Origin: Kalaharituber pfeilii
Lineage: Eukaryota; Ascomycota; Pezizomycetes; Pezizales; Pezizaceae
NCBI GenBank assembly: GCA_015179045.1
Contig: WHUZ01000070.1
Span: 1-64,000, forward strand
Direction: 5' to 3'
DNA: 64,000 bases
The translations under genes were made by a program, and so were the position numbers. Below the pieces are notes generated by a model. It had not been told where the DNA came from, made no database searches, and saw only the letters and a list, made by a program, of their open reading frames with translations. Shown in pieces: positions 10,544 through 20,266 of the stretch (positions are counted from its first letter, which is position 1; the number at the start of each line of letters is the position of its first letter).

Positions 10544-11024
10544 GGTGATTCACCTGATACTTCCTTGATGAAGCGTCCGCTGAAATGACCCGAGCATTGA
10601 ATCTTTGCCAGAGCGATTCGTAATGCTGTACGGATATATGGTCGATCATGGTCGTGGATTCTTCTTTGTGGGCATTAAGGACTGCTAGGAGGAAGGAGAG
10701 GTTAGATGTGACATTTTTTCGATCGAATCGTTCTTCTATGGCTTTCCAGGCTTTATGAGCGTCATCTGTTTCAGATACCAAGTAGACGAGATCATCATCG
10801 ATCATCTGCGAGAGTAATGAGTTCGCGAAGGCCGATTTTTTATTCCATATTTTGGCTTCGTCCGCAGCGCTCGGTTTCTTTTCATCACCAGATACTATCT
10901 CCCATACCTGAGCACCTTTGAGGTGCACTTTCGCACGTGAGGTCCACGATTGATAGTTTGGGTTGGAGGGATCTAACTTAGTGAAGGAAAAGATGCGATA
11001 TGAGTAATTGCAGTCGTCGCTCAT
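10544..11024 (-). pseudogene. Ty1/copia gag fragment (UBN2-type)
   Basis: Minus-strand ORF starting MSDDCNYSYRIF. It contains the copia gag pattern: KLDPSNPNYQSWTSRAKVHLKG, a helical WE.V.G.E block, and AHKAWKAIEERFDRKN. It then reads straight into unit A (KYQVNHHRQQLFQDECLVV). Copia gag normally continues to a CCHC zinc knuckle, which is absent. So only the N-terminal ~155 residues were retained and joined to the unit. Confidence 0.8.
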
Positions 11025-11756
11025 GTTGGAAGATGATTATTGTTGGCACAGCCGGTGCCACTTGCTGGGTCGCCACTATCTCCACCATCGGCTCCGGAGT
11101 TTCTCCTTCAGGTTGCGAATCCATTACCGTCTCCAAACTCACAAACCCCCTCCGTTCCGGTGCCGGCGTTCCAAACAGGTTCTTCTTGGGCTCCGGGTAC
11201 CAATACGGGCTGACCCCCCCAACCTCCTCCTCCAAATCCATTAGCGTTGTCATTTTTGGGGCCCACTTGCTCTTGTTGCCCCTCTCCGACGGTGAGCCCT
11301 CTCCTCCCACTAGCGATCCCACTCTCCTGATCCTTCCCCCTTCTACCCTTGGGGTCCTTATCACTCTCTGTGACATGCCCCCGTCGTAATGTTCCTCACT
11401 GTAATCGTCCTCACACATTCCTCCCCCTTGTCTTCCCACTGTTGGTGCATTTCCATACCTGCTGCCACCAAATCCCTCTCCAGCTCCTCCTCCGATATTT
11501 CCTTTCCCAGCAGGCACTCCGTGAGGATGTTCCTGATCATCCTCCTCTTTGCTGGGTCCTTCAAATCTTGCTTCTCAAACTCGATTGTTTCCTCTCCTCT
11601 TTCTGCCATTTTCTCCGTTTCCACTTTCAAGTTCATCAGTGAAAGTACTTCCCCTTCCTCCACCTTCTCCCATCTTCAATCTGCGATACTCCGAGGCTGG
11701 TTTCCCAATGTGGTATGGCTCTGCCTGCGTGTACCCACACCTCTCCTAGCTGCTGT
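11025..11756 (-). pseudogene. LINE ORF1, subtype b
   Basis: Minus strand. The block EEGEVLSLMNL ... QDLKDPAKRRMIRNILTECLLGKEISEEELERDL is homologous to the ORF1a gag-like region at 9650-9800, but diverged. It continues, after a frame change, as a Gly/Pro/Glu-rich tail that ends abruptly at the copia gag start near 11025. In minus sense unit B lies immediately upstream. Confidence 0.7.
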
Positions 11757-12005
11757 TCTGGGGTCCGGGCGCGCCGGCACTAATGGCGGAGGGCCCCCGG
11801 GTCGTGATGTTTTTTGTTGTGATTCCCTCTCAAGCGAAAGATCGTTTTTCGTGGGGGAAGGGTCCTAAAAGTCTGAGAATAAAGAAACAAAGTCGATATT
11901 GTTTGCCAGGCGGTCCTGGGCTTCACTTTGGTGTAAGTTACGTCTCTGGGGAGTGCCTATTCGTTGAGTTACGACCAAGCACTCGTCCTGGAAAAGTTGG
12001 TGTCG
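11757..12005 (-). repeat. Junction unit U, copy B
   Basis: Same landmarks as copy A, with the left palindrome diverged (GGCACTAATGGCG). It is directly abutted by copy C at the right, giving a tandem pair. Confidence 0.8.
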
Positions 12006-12260
12006 CTAGAGCCCGGGTGTGCTGGCACCAATGGTGCAGCGCCCCCGGGTCGTGATGGTTTTTGTTGTGGATTCCTCTCACGAAGTCGAAAAATCGTTTT
12101 TCGTGGGAGGAGGGTTCTGAAAGTTTGAAATCTCGTAAACAAAGTCGATATTCTTTGCCAGGCGGTCCTGGGCTTCGCTTTGGTGTAGTTTTCGTCGCGG
12201 GGAAGCGTCTGGTTGTAGAGTTACGACCAAGCGCTCGTCCTGGAGAAGTTGTTGTCGGTG
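12006..12260 (-). repeat. Junction unit U, copy C
   Basis: Starts CTAGAGCCCGGGTGTGCTGG like copy D. Contains CGAAAAATCGTTTTTCG. In minus sense a LINE RT fragment reads into it after WLKEFM. Confidence 0.85.
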
Positions 12261-13287
12261 CCATAAACTCCTTCAGCCACCTCCGCTTCCTCTTCACCTC
12301 CTCACTCCCCCTCTCTTCTATCCTCCTCATCACCACCTCCCTCCTCACGATGTTAAAGCCCCCTTTAACATCCGCTGTCACCCACGCTGCTCTCCCCCCC
12401 TGTGCAGACACCTCTACACCTTGGTCACCGCCCTCGTCATCGCCTGGATCGCATTCCTTCCTTTCCGGGCTCCAAGCTGCAGCCTGTGGAAGAGGCGGTC
12501 CTCCCGACCTTCCCGATACAGTTGATCAGGTTGTGTAATAAGTCGGTCCGGGGCAGGTCGGAATCGGGATTCGGGGTCTCAGGGGGTCCAGGGTACGGGA
12601 TCCGGCGGGCGGCAGGCGCCGGGGCGATTTCACAGCAGAGGCAGAGGCAGAGGTAGAGGCAGAGGCGGTCGGAGCTATGTGATACCGAGAGGTAGAGCTA
12701 AATACACAACTTGGGTAGAATACAAGTTGTTGCGTGGAGAGGCAAGAGGGAGGAGGGGGGAGGGCCTCTTTTATAGAAAGCCCTCGGTGGCAAATCCAAG
12801 CAAATCCAAGCAAACAAACAAACGAGCAAACAAACAAACGAAGTACATGGAAAACCAAGGAAACGACTGGAAGTACATGGAAGGCCAAGCAAATGACTGG
12901 AAGCAGGTAGAAGCGTCAGGAATATCTGGGAATGAGCTCAGCGATACCTGTCGCTGGTAGATTCCGGGGTCTTCCAGCAGGTTCTAGGGCTTTCCGGCAG
13001 GTTCTGGGGATCCGGGTTCTTCTAGCAGATTCTGGCAGGTTCTCGGGTTCGGGTTGTTAAGCGATGACCGGGATGCTGGCGGCCATGTTGCCTAAGCGAG
13101 CTCACAGGTGCAGGGATATATACCGGAGTGCTAGAAGGAGTATGACGAGTTGCGAGAGGGTCAGGGTCAGCTGCACGTGTACGAGTACTGGTATATAGTA
13201 TGTTGATTGCCAGTATAGGACCGGAGCGGGGGGTCTTGGGCGAGGGGTCCGGGTTGGATCATTACAGGTTGATTGGCCTCCACGCTT
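12261..13287 (-). pseudogene. LINE RT fragment split by a solo LTR
   Basis: 12261-12533 encodes the RT segment from NLINCIGKVG to VTADVKGGFNIV and RWLKEF. 13272-13287 supplies the preceding WRPIN once the LTR at 12534-13266 is removed. It corresponds to RT blocks 2-3 of the LINE at 7162-8349, so only about 100 residues of RT were captured. In minus sense it is preceded by ORF1a, with an out-of-frame join near 13288, and followed by unit C. Confidence 0.75.
12534..13266 (+). repeat. Solo LTR-A with 5-bp TSD
   Basis: 733 bp, TGTAATAAGTCGG ... GGATCATTACA, flanked by GGTTG (12529-12533 and 13267-13271). It contains a TATA-like TTTTATAG near 12770, an AAAC-rich tract and 30-bp tandem repeats (GGAAGTACATGGAAAACC). 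A longer relative is at 53094-53855. Confidence 0.9.
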
Positions 13288-13871
13288 TCGTGGCTTTATC
13301 GTCTCCTCCCCTTTCTCTATCATCTTCTTCTCCACCTCCACCGCCAGGTTCATCAATGATAGTACCTCCCCTTCTTCTACTTTCTTTCCCTCCCACTCGT
13401 TCGTCCTCTGCGTTGCTTCGAATAGCAACTCCCCTATCGTCTTCCCCTCTCCCGGTTCTCCCGCTTCCCCTCTTCTCTTAAAGAAGTCCTCCTTCTCCCA
13501 TCCCGCCACCTCTTTCAAGGTGTATTGACGCTCCCCGTGTATCATGGTACTTGTCTTTCCCCATTGCCCAGGTTGGCATGGACCAAATAGCCCGATGCTT
13601 TTTCCCTTATGTCCCTTCAAGCCCCCCTTCTTCTTTCCGAATCCAGCTAGCATTTCTCTTTCCGTTCCCGACACTTCCTCTGCCTGTCCTTCGCTTTCTT
13701 TCCTGTGCTGCGCCTCGCCCCGTGGCTGAGGCCTCGTTGCTGCTTATTGGTCCGATTCCTACGGGACTTGTTTCCCGTGCGGCTGCGCCGATCGCCCCGA
13801 TCCCTTCGACCGGTGTCCGAAATAGGTATAGATCGTCTGCCACTTGTCCCCACCTCCTAAGAGTGTTCTTC
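13288..13871 (-). pseudogene. LINE ORF1, subtype a (copy 2), N-terminal half
   Basis: Near-identical in layout to 9690-10289. It has the same MLAGFGKKKGG start, GPCQPGQWGK, YTLKEVAGWEKEDFFKRRGEAGEPGEGKTIGELL, and LSLMNLAVEVEKKMIEKGEETI. It is cut there and joined to the RT fragment. Unit D lies immediately upstream in minus sense, exactly as unit A does for copy 1, so the unit and this ORF1 travel together. Confidence 0.8.
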
Positions 13872-14118
13872 TAGAGTCCGGGTGCGTTGGCACCAATGGT
13901 GCAAGGCCCCCGGGTCGTGATGGTTTTTGCTTGAGATTCCTCTCACGAAGTCGAAAAACGTTTTTCGTGGGGGAAGGGTTATAGAAGTTCGAAATCCTTA
14001 GAACAAAGTCGATATTCTTTGCCAGGCGGTCCTGGGCTTCGCTTTGGTGTTGTTTTTGTCTCGGGGGAGCGTCTAGTCGTGGAGTTACGACCAAGCACTC
14101 GTCCTGGGAAAGTTGTTG
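13872..14118 (-). repeat. Junction unit U, copy D
   Basis: Contains the perfect 16-bp palindrome CGAAAAACGTTTTTCG and GCACCAATGGTGC. In minus sense a gypsy integrase fragment reads into it. Confidence 0.85.
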
Positions 14119-14212
14119 GGAAAGCGTGGTGAGTCGGTCTACTACCATCAGGATAGCGTTGAATCCTTGACACTCGTGCAATCCGACGACGAAGTCCATA
14201 GTGAGACTCTCC
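14119..14212 (-). pseudogene. Gypsy integrase micro-fragment
   Basis: Only about 31 codons: MDFVVGLHECQGFNAILMVV and DRLT of the integrase core, matching 5450-5540. Both ends are sharp: LINE ORF2 sequence upstream and unit D downstream. Confidence 0.8.
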
Positions 14213-14480
14213 ATGGGTCGCTGTACCCCTCCTCTTCTACAAAATTTTTCCAACACTTCTTTTTCTCCTCCCGGATCTTCCACTTCAACTTCTGCACCGC
14301 CGCCTTCCACCCTCTTACCCTCTCACTGTCCGTCAACCTTGCCCTCACGCCCGCTCCCCCCCACGTCAGCCTGTTGACCTCTTTCCTCATCTCCTCGATC
14401 TCCTCCGTCCACCATCTCTTACTCCTCCCCCCAATCCTTGACTCTTTCTCAAGTGTCTTCTTCCACCTTAGTAGTTCGAG
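14213..14480 (-). pseudogene. LINE ORF2 fragment (endonuclease-RT linker)
   Basis: Encodes LRWKKTLEKESRIGGRSKRW, EEIEEMRKEV and KWKIREEKKKCWKNFVEEEG. This aligns with the N-terminal part of the RT ORF at 8100-8330. It is joined at 14480 to gypsy gag and at 14213 to gypsy integrase. Confidence 0.75.
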
Positions 14481-14727
14481 CATCTGGGTCATCGAATGCG
14501 GCCCTTAAGGCAGCGATGAAGGCAGCGTAATCGGCAAAGGTGACCAGCCCCCGTCTCATTAAAGTATGGCTGAAACCACTGCCTAGCATTCCCAGATAGA
14601 TAAGAGGCGGCGTAAGCGAATTTTTTGGTGTCGGTATCATAACAGGTAGGATCGGCACTAAAAACGAGATGTAGCTGGGTAACGAACTCCTTCAATTTTT
14701 CCCTCGTACCATCAAACGGGGCTTTTT
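14481..14727 (-). pseudogene. Ty3/gypsy gag fragment
   Basis: Minus strand; a gag capsid pattern: FDGTREKLKEFVTQL, KKFAYAASYLSGNARQWFQPY and, after a frameshift near 14570, TFADYAAFIAALRAAFDDPD. Zinc knuckle and protease are absent. Confidence 0.8.
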
Positions 14728-14890
14728 TGGTCACGTGACCCCGCATGCAGCTGTTCGCCATGGCAGGGCCCCTGGGTCTAAACCCTCAAAGCCCGGAGGC
14801 AGGCTTGTCTAACTACCCCTTCCACCACCGCCTCTACAAACGAAAATCTCGACCCCTCCCCGCCCCACCTCCACGAGGCAATAAAAATCA
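14728..14890 (-). mobile_element. LINE family-2 3' fragment
   Basis: A short poly(T) run, then the family-2 tail in minus sense (CCTGCCATGGCGAACAGCTG ... GCGGGGTCACGTGA), then about 100 bp of upstream sequence. No target duplication was found, so the right boundary is approximate. Confidence 0.6.
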
Positions 14891-15481
14891 CTACCCTTTA
14901 CCTCTTCGAGACATCTGAGCGCCAATATTGGTATAGGGAACTAGGCATTCCCTCCTCGATGAACCCACATTTCTCCACCAGGTCTTTGATTCGTGAGTCC
15001 CCTTTTTCTCGATTGCCACCGTCATCACCTCCGTCTCCATCGTCCTGGCGAGCACGCTTTCTCCGAGGAAGCTAAGGGTGTGAGAGAACCAGTTATCCCC
15101 TTGTGTTAAGTTCCCTAGTTCTCGCTGGGCCATTCCTTTCTCATCGGTGTTGCCGAAAGCAGCCGTAATCTTCTGCGTGAAGTCCTTATATGTGGGGAAT
15201 GCCTTTTCTTGAGCTGTGGGGTTAGATAGGTATGGCTTATACCATTTTGCTGGTAGGCCACGGAGGTATGAGGCGGCGAACAGGATTTTAGAGACTTCGG
15301 TTCTAAACTTGGTTTTGCTGGGGTCCCGAAGGTCCTCCCTTCTGAACTCCCTGACCGTTTCTCCTTTCTCTCTCATCCTCTCCTCCATCTCATTCTTCAG
15401 GTGCACTAGGGCGAGAATTTCCCCGTCTTTTTCTTTTCTACCCTCCCACTGGTCGGTCCATTGTGTCGCTCCGATGATCTC
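14891..15481 (-). pseudogene. In-frame fusion: LINE ORF1c with gypsy gag
   Basis: One open frame (15406-14891, minus) joins three pieces. The ORF1-type helix LKNEMEERMREKGETVREF and REDLRDPSKTKF is followed by gypsy gag ILFAASYLRGLPAKWYKPYL ... FTQKITAAFGNTDEKGMAQR, then a third segment (FLGESVLARTMETEVMTVAI) that I do not recognise. ORF1c is homologous to ORF1a/b at the LSLMNL-DLRDPEK region. The unbroken frame across junctions is notable, but there is no sign that it is expressed. Confidence 0.6.
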
Positions 15482-15736
15482 CTACTCCCCGGATGAGCTG
15501 GCACCAATAGATGGTCGCCCCCGAGTCGTGATGGTTTTCTTTGAGATATCCTCTCGAGCAGACGAAAAAGCATTTTTCGAGGGGGAAAGGTCCTGAAAGT
15601 TCGAATTCTGTGAAATAAACTTGATGATTGTATTCAGGCGGTCCTGAGCTTCGCTTTGGTGCTGTCTGTGTCTCGGGGCAGGGCCTGGTCGTAGAGATAC
15701 TTCCAAGCGCTCGTCCTGGGAAAGTTGGTGTCGGTG
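15482..15736 (-). repeat. Junction unit U, copy E
   Basis: The most diverged copy, but it keeps GGCACCAAT, GACGAAAAAGCATTTTTCG, CAGGCGGTCCTGAGCTTC and GCGCTCGTCCTGGGAAAG. In minus sense an unidentified ORF (X) reads into it and LINE ORF1c follows. Confidence 0.8.
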
Positions 15737-16490
15737 CCTGTGGTCGACCTCCTTCCTCCATCGTTCCAGCCCGAACCGTTTTTCCAAACCGCTTAGTGCC
15801 TCTGCCGCCGAGGCACCAATATACTGAGCTGTTTCCTTTTTCATCCTTCCTTGTCTCATCTTTTCCTCCCAGTTTCTGGCCTGTCTCACTGCTGCCAGTG
15901 CCGTCTCGATCATGAACTGTTCTTAGGTAGGCAGCTTTGTTCATCAGGAAAAGTGCTCGCATTTAAGCGAAGTTGGAGGAGGAACGGCCTCAATTGATCT
16001 CGAGACCCTTCAAACTTGTCAGGGTCAGGAATATTTTGAGGAGGTTTGGCTGGAGCGGGTGCGGGAGTATTTCGGGCTAGAGCGGCTTGCATCATGCGAG
16101 ATTCGTTGTGCTGATTTCAAAGGAGTTCGGTAGCCTGTGAGGCAGCGGTAGTTGGAGGTCAGCAAGTTGAGTGTTGAGGCACCTCTCCTATTTCGACTTG
16201 GAATACTCCATTCACTTCGGTCAGATCTTCGGCGTGTTCTTCTCTTTGCTCGTTCCTGGCTCTCCAAGTCCAATAATTCATCGTCATGTTTCGAGCCCAT
16301 TCCCGGGTTTGGGCGTCTACCTCCTCTTCCCATCGCTTCAGTTCAAACCTCTTCTCCAGTCCTCTGAGAGCCTCCGCCGCCGACGTACCGATGTACTGCG
16401 CCGTTTCCTGTTTCATTCTGCCTTGAGTCATCTTCTCTTCCCAGGCTTTCGCTTGTTTTGACTCCACGATTGGATCCCAGGAAAAGTTCC
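15737..16490 (-). pseudogene. Gypsy gag N-terminus flanked by two copies of unknown ORF X
   Basis: 15740-15925 and 16159-16467 (minus) encode related peptides: ARNWEEKMRQGRMKKETAQY / AKAWEEKMTQGRMKQETAQY, then IG.SAAEAL.GLEKRF. I do not recognise the family; it may be part of a LINE ORF1. Between them, 15926-16130 encodes a gypsy gag N-terminus (PDPDKFEGSRDQLRPFLLQL ... LMNKAAYLRT). Boundaries are sharp and all pieces share orientation. Confidence 0.6.
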
Positions 16491-16628
16491 CTGAAGGTAT
16501 AAGAAAAGAATCATCAATTAATTATTTTCTATATATGATAACTGCAGGACATAAACTACTCATATGTCCCCTCTCAATGTCGCTCTCCAAGACATCAGCT
16601 TCCAAGGTTAAACCCCAATACTGTATGA

Positions 16629-17609
16629 TTAACCGAACATCCTTGCGTGCCGGCGAACTGAGGTCCTTTTGGTTGGCTTCCTGACCGCAAGCTTCTTGAC
16701 CGCACCTGGGTTGGTAGTCGGTGTCTTCGGCTTTGTTACCGGCTTCGTTACCGACTTCTACAGTGTAGGGGTCTTTGGCTTCGTTTCCGGCTTTGTCACC
16801 GGCTTTGTCACCGGCTTCGTTACCGGTTTCGTTACCGGCTTCGTTTCTGGCTTCGTTTCCGGCTTAGACGTTGTGGGAGGCTTAGGTGAGATGGGGGTAT
16901 TGGGGGCGGTCGGCGCCGGGCAAGTTTGTGCCGGCACCGTTTCGCATCCAAACACCTGACTCGGCTTGAACCCCAACTCGCGCAAGTAGTCACGGCACCC
17001 AAAAATGGTCCCCTTTTCATCCTTATGACTGTCGGGGCATGGCGGGATTGCAAGCCCACTTCCGGTGACAGTGATCATCACCTTTTGATCCTGATTAACC
17101 AGGCTCGAATTTGGCCCATTTTCCTTGAACCACGCGTTCGTCGTCATGATTTCTCCGCACTTGCCGCTATTATTGTGTCCCTTCCTATTAGGATCTCTGG
17201 CATTACAGGCGTTTAGAGCGTTGATGACCTGCTTCTGAATGCCCATTGCTTTGCCTGCCCTGCCGGGAACTCCTCCAGGGCCTTTCATTGAGGTGGCGAA
17301 ATAGATTTTCTTGCCGTCCACAGTAAAGCCAGAAAGCGCTCCGGGCCAACTTTTGGGATCCGACCCGCCCTCCTTGAGCTGATCTCGAAGCATACGCATG
17401 GTCTCTTGGGTGTCCGTTTTCAACTGGAGCTTGGTGATCTCCTTAGAGAGTGTAATGGTGCCTATGTAGCCGTAAAGTGGCTCATTTCCCCCGGTCTCTC
17501 GGTTTGGGACCTGCCATACCACTTCTTCGAGTTTGATACCGGCTGCAAGCACGTGGCTGCACAGGAGCAGCAGGAGGCCAAGGATACTTTGGAAATTGGA
17601 GATCTTCAT
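16629..17609 (-). CDS. Secreted deaminase-like protein (hypothetical) with KPxT repeat tail
   Basis: Minus-strand ORF from ATG at 17609 to TAG at 16760-16758, 283 residues. Residues 1-22 form a clear signal peptide. The middle carries Cys-Gly-Glu at 151-153 after a helix, a beta-like KVMITVTGSG at 176-185, and Pro-Cys at 190-191 with Cys205 followed by YLRELG. This CxE ... PC ... C layout recalls zinc-dependent deaminase folds of the secreted, toxin-related type. The assignment is an inference; the 13-residue gap between the two late cysteines is unusual. Residues 245-283 are KPET/KPVT repeats. The reading frame stays open for 42 more codons past the TAG, to TAA at 16631-16629, and continues the same repeat; this entry includes that extension. 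No intron is needed. Confidence 0.6.
16797..16870. repeat. 12-bp tandem repeat coding KPxT
   Basis: Six or so copies of GGCTTCGTTACC / GGCTTTGTCACC. They code the C-terminal repeat of the secreted protein. Confidence 0.85.
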
Positions 17610-18311
17610 TTTGTGATAGGCTCGAGGTCAATATTATATTGTGTAGAAATAGGCACGATGAGTCGGGTTAGAAAGGGAAACGGGTTAACAAAAATACGAC
17701 TAGAAGCAAGAAGGTGAAAAAACTATATGGGACCGGCCCAGGAGAAAGTCGTAAAGAAAGGATTGCACTCGAAGGCAATGCACAAAAGCCGCCTTGCTGT
17801 CGAACACTGTTTGTGATATTGAAAGAAAGGAGACAGAGGACAGAAAATTGACCATACTTATAGACCTGTGCACAATCGATCGCTGTGGGTTTGTTTGGTG
17901 TCATGTGTGATCTTTGACGCGCGAGTAAACACCTAGATAGATTATGACTGGTGCTTACTATGTGGGGAGTCCTTCTAATCACGCGAAATCGGTGAAGTTA
18001 TACGGTGAATAACCGTCCGGTGAGATTCCCCAAGAATTTGCAGCATCGAACCACAGTTGCCGAAGGGGGCCGATCCTCTTACATCGAGTGTGGTGCAAGA
18101 ATACGTACGATATTCGCAGAAGCCGGTTTCTGTTGTCGCTTCATCTGAAGGATGATTTGAACACTTTCAAGGGATCACTTGACTCCAGATCGGCGGTCTA
18201 GTCTCCGGGATCCTCTCCAGTCGGGGCGGGGTATATCCCTCGCTGTCTCTTGAAGAATGGGTCCCATCGTTTGGCCGTTGCCGTGGGCGTGTCGTCCCGT
18301 TGGATCGGTGT
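17610..18311. other. Upstream region of the secreted-protein gene
   Basis: Presumed promoter and 5' UTR. I see no second gene or clear control element. Confidence 0.4.
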
Positions 18312-18373
18312 TTTTTTTTTTTTTTTTTAATATCATTACTCGCATGCCGCCCTAAGGGCTATGGCGAGATTGT
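18312..18373 (-). mobile_element. 62-bp LINE family-1 tail insertion
   Basis: Poly(T), hairpin and nothing more, flanked by ATCGGTGT at 18304-18311 and 18374-18381. Confidence 0.88.
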
Positions 18374-18489
18374 ATCGGTGTCGGGAAGTTGTCGGTCGCC
18401 TGGCTCTCTTTGACTTTGGGTGTCGGTCCAACATGCCTCACTGTATCTGTAGATGTCTCGCTTCTTGCATCGTCGTCGTCACCTTCTTG

Positions 18490-18740
18490 GTTAGAAAAAA
18501 ATAACCAGAATAAAAAATTCATAGAGTATCACAGAGAAAAACAACCCGAAAATCAATCTGCAATCAGAGTACCTTAGAGAAAAAGAACCCGAAAATCCTT
18601 ATGATCATAGAATGCCATAGTAAAAAATAACCAGAAAAAAAAAACATAGAATATCACAGAGAAAACAACCCGAAAATGAACATGCAATCACCATGGAGAA
18701 AAACAATTTGAAAATTAATCTGCAATCACAGAGTAAAACC
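18490..18740. repeat. Degenerate A-rich tandem repeats
   Basis: Several copies of a roughly 55-80 bp unit containing ATCACAGAGAAAAACAACCC and GAAAATCAATCTGCAATCA. Confidence 0.65.
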
Positions 18741-18779
18741 TCCGGACGGACCTTCCGGTTTCTGCCTCAGGGAGGCTCC

Positions 18780-19345
18780 ACTATATATCTGCCCCTCTCC
18801 CCCCCCCCTCTTCTCCACACTTTCGCACCCCGGCAAGCAAACTTCCCCGACGGCAAACCGCACGGCGCCCTAGAACCTGATCCCGGAGAAGAACCTTTCC
18901 AACTCATCCCACTCCTCCCCATTCTCTGCTGTCCTTTTCCAGTTCTTCTCCATATCCCCCCATTCTCTAAAGCATTCTGGGCGAAACCTCTGCTGACTGC
19001 ACTGGAAGGCTAGGTGCGCCCCCGTCTGGGCCTCCCCGCAGCTGCACTTCTCCGATTCCGCCACTCCCATCCTCTTCAACCACACCCTGCATCTTCCTCC
19101 CTCCAGTCGCAATGCTGTGAAGTTGGACACCGCTGTCCTATTCCACTCCATTACTTTCCCCTTCCCGAAACCTGCTGTGGGGAGTTTTTGCGGTGAAAGG
19201 TCATTCTGTTGGGGGGCTTTTGTGTATGAACTCGTCCCCTGGAGTCTGATGGGGTCCCCGTGACCGTCGGGCCAAGGGGAGTATGCTGCTTTTTTCCGTT
19301 TGTCCGTAGCTGGTCTGGGTGTCGAGATATGGCCTCAGTCACGTG
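18780..19345 (-). pseudogene. LINE ORF2 C-terminal (CCHC) fragment
   Basis: Minus-strand ORF with NFTALRLEGGRCRVWLKRMG, then CSCGEAQTGAHLAFQC. This is the cysteine/histidine region that follows RNase H in many fungal LINE ORF2 proteins. The upstream ~65 codons (19351-19151) continue in an open frame and probably belong to the region after RNase H. No poly(A) or target duplication was found. Confidence 0.65.
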
Positions 19346-19711
19346 ATCCAAAACGTTTCCTGAGGATGTGTGTGTACCCAGCCATTAGGAGTATCATTGG
19401 AATCTTTGTAAGCTTCAACTTGAGTATTATGCAAAACAAGCACAGCAAAAAGTATTCAGCAAAGAACATGGTATATTATTAGAACAATCTTTTAGAAAAT
19501 TCTCCGATAACGTAAATAACAATCAAGATTAATAACAAGAAAAAGTATTGCAATAAGTTTCATTAACCCTAAAAATATTTTTAAAAAAAGCACCTACAGC
19601 TCGCAGCTCCAATATCTGAAGACAAAGTAGGTGGAGTAACAGTTTATCCTTTCTGCATCCAATACACCAAGTAATATATTTCAAAAATAGTAAGAGTTTA
19701 ACAAAGTGAAG

Positions 19712-20266
19712 CTACTTTGAAGTAGCGGAAATCCTTTTTTCCTGGAGATGGTGAATATTCCTTTTGCAAGATCTATCAGTAACTTCAAAGTTCTCCTCAC
19801 TAGGTTTTTGGTTAGTATTCTGGCTAATACTTTTAGATCTGCCCATACCTGTATTATTATAGTAGAAATCGTCGTCTATATTATGTTCATGCCCATTATC
19901 CCAATCATTCTCACCAGAATCTTCATCAATAGCCGGTAGGGCTTTAAATCCTATTAATAGTGAAAACGCAGGAGGAGGAATTTGGGGATCGATGTCATCG
20001 TTTTCCAAAGCATCAATATGCAAGGAATAAATGGCTGCAGAAGTATCTTTTTGCATTTGAAGACCTGCAGATTTTCCAATAGGATACTATATTAAATTAG
20101 CATGTATATGTAAGAGCAAATATAATTCAACAAAGAGAAGACGCGGAAGGAGTAGAACGTGGAGGATCTTCGGAGCCAGAGTATGATCTCCAAAGGAAAA
20201 AAAAAATAAACTTACATTTAATCCGCTCTTCAAAAAAATCAACAATTCAGTTCCTTCAGAAGACAT
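19712..20266 (-). CDS. Hypothetical protein, two exons
   Basis: Exon 1 is 20266-20216 (ATG, 17 codons) and ends at a strong GTAAGT donor. Exon 2 is 20086-19712 after a CTAATTTAATATAG branch/acceptor. The intron is 129 nt and the phase (0) matches. The predicted protein of about 141 residues is acidic in the middle (IDEDSGENDWDN) and basic at the end. No known domain is recognised. Upstream sequence in the same strand belongs to the ORF at 20346-21072, so the two could be one gene with a further splice. The case rests only on splice signals and an open frame. Confidence 0.4.

Noticed and set aside
10290..15736. Five spaced repeats with different mobile-element pieces between them, superficially like a CRISPR array
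   Set aside because: Repeats are ~250 bp, two are directly adjacent, the intervening pieces are sense-oriented gene fragments of variable length, and the genome is eukaryotic; not CRISPR.
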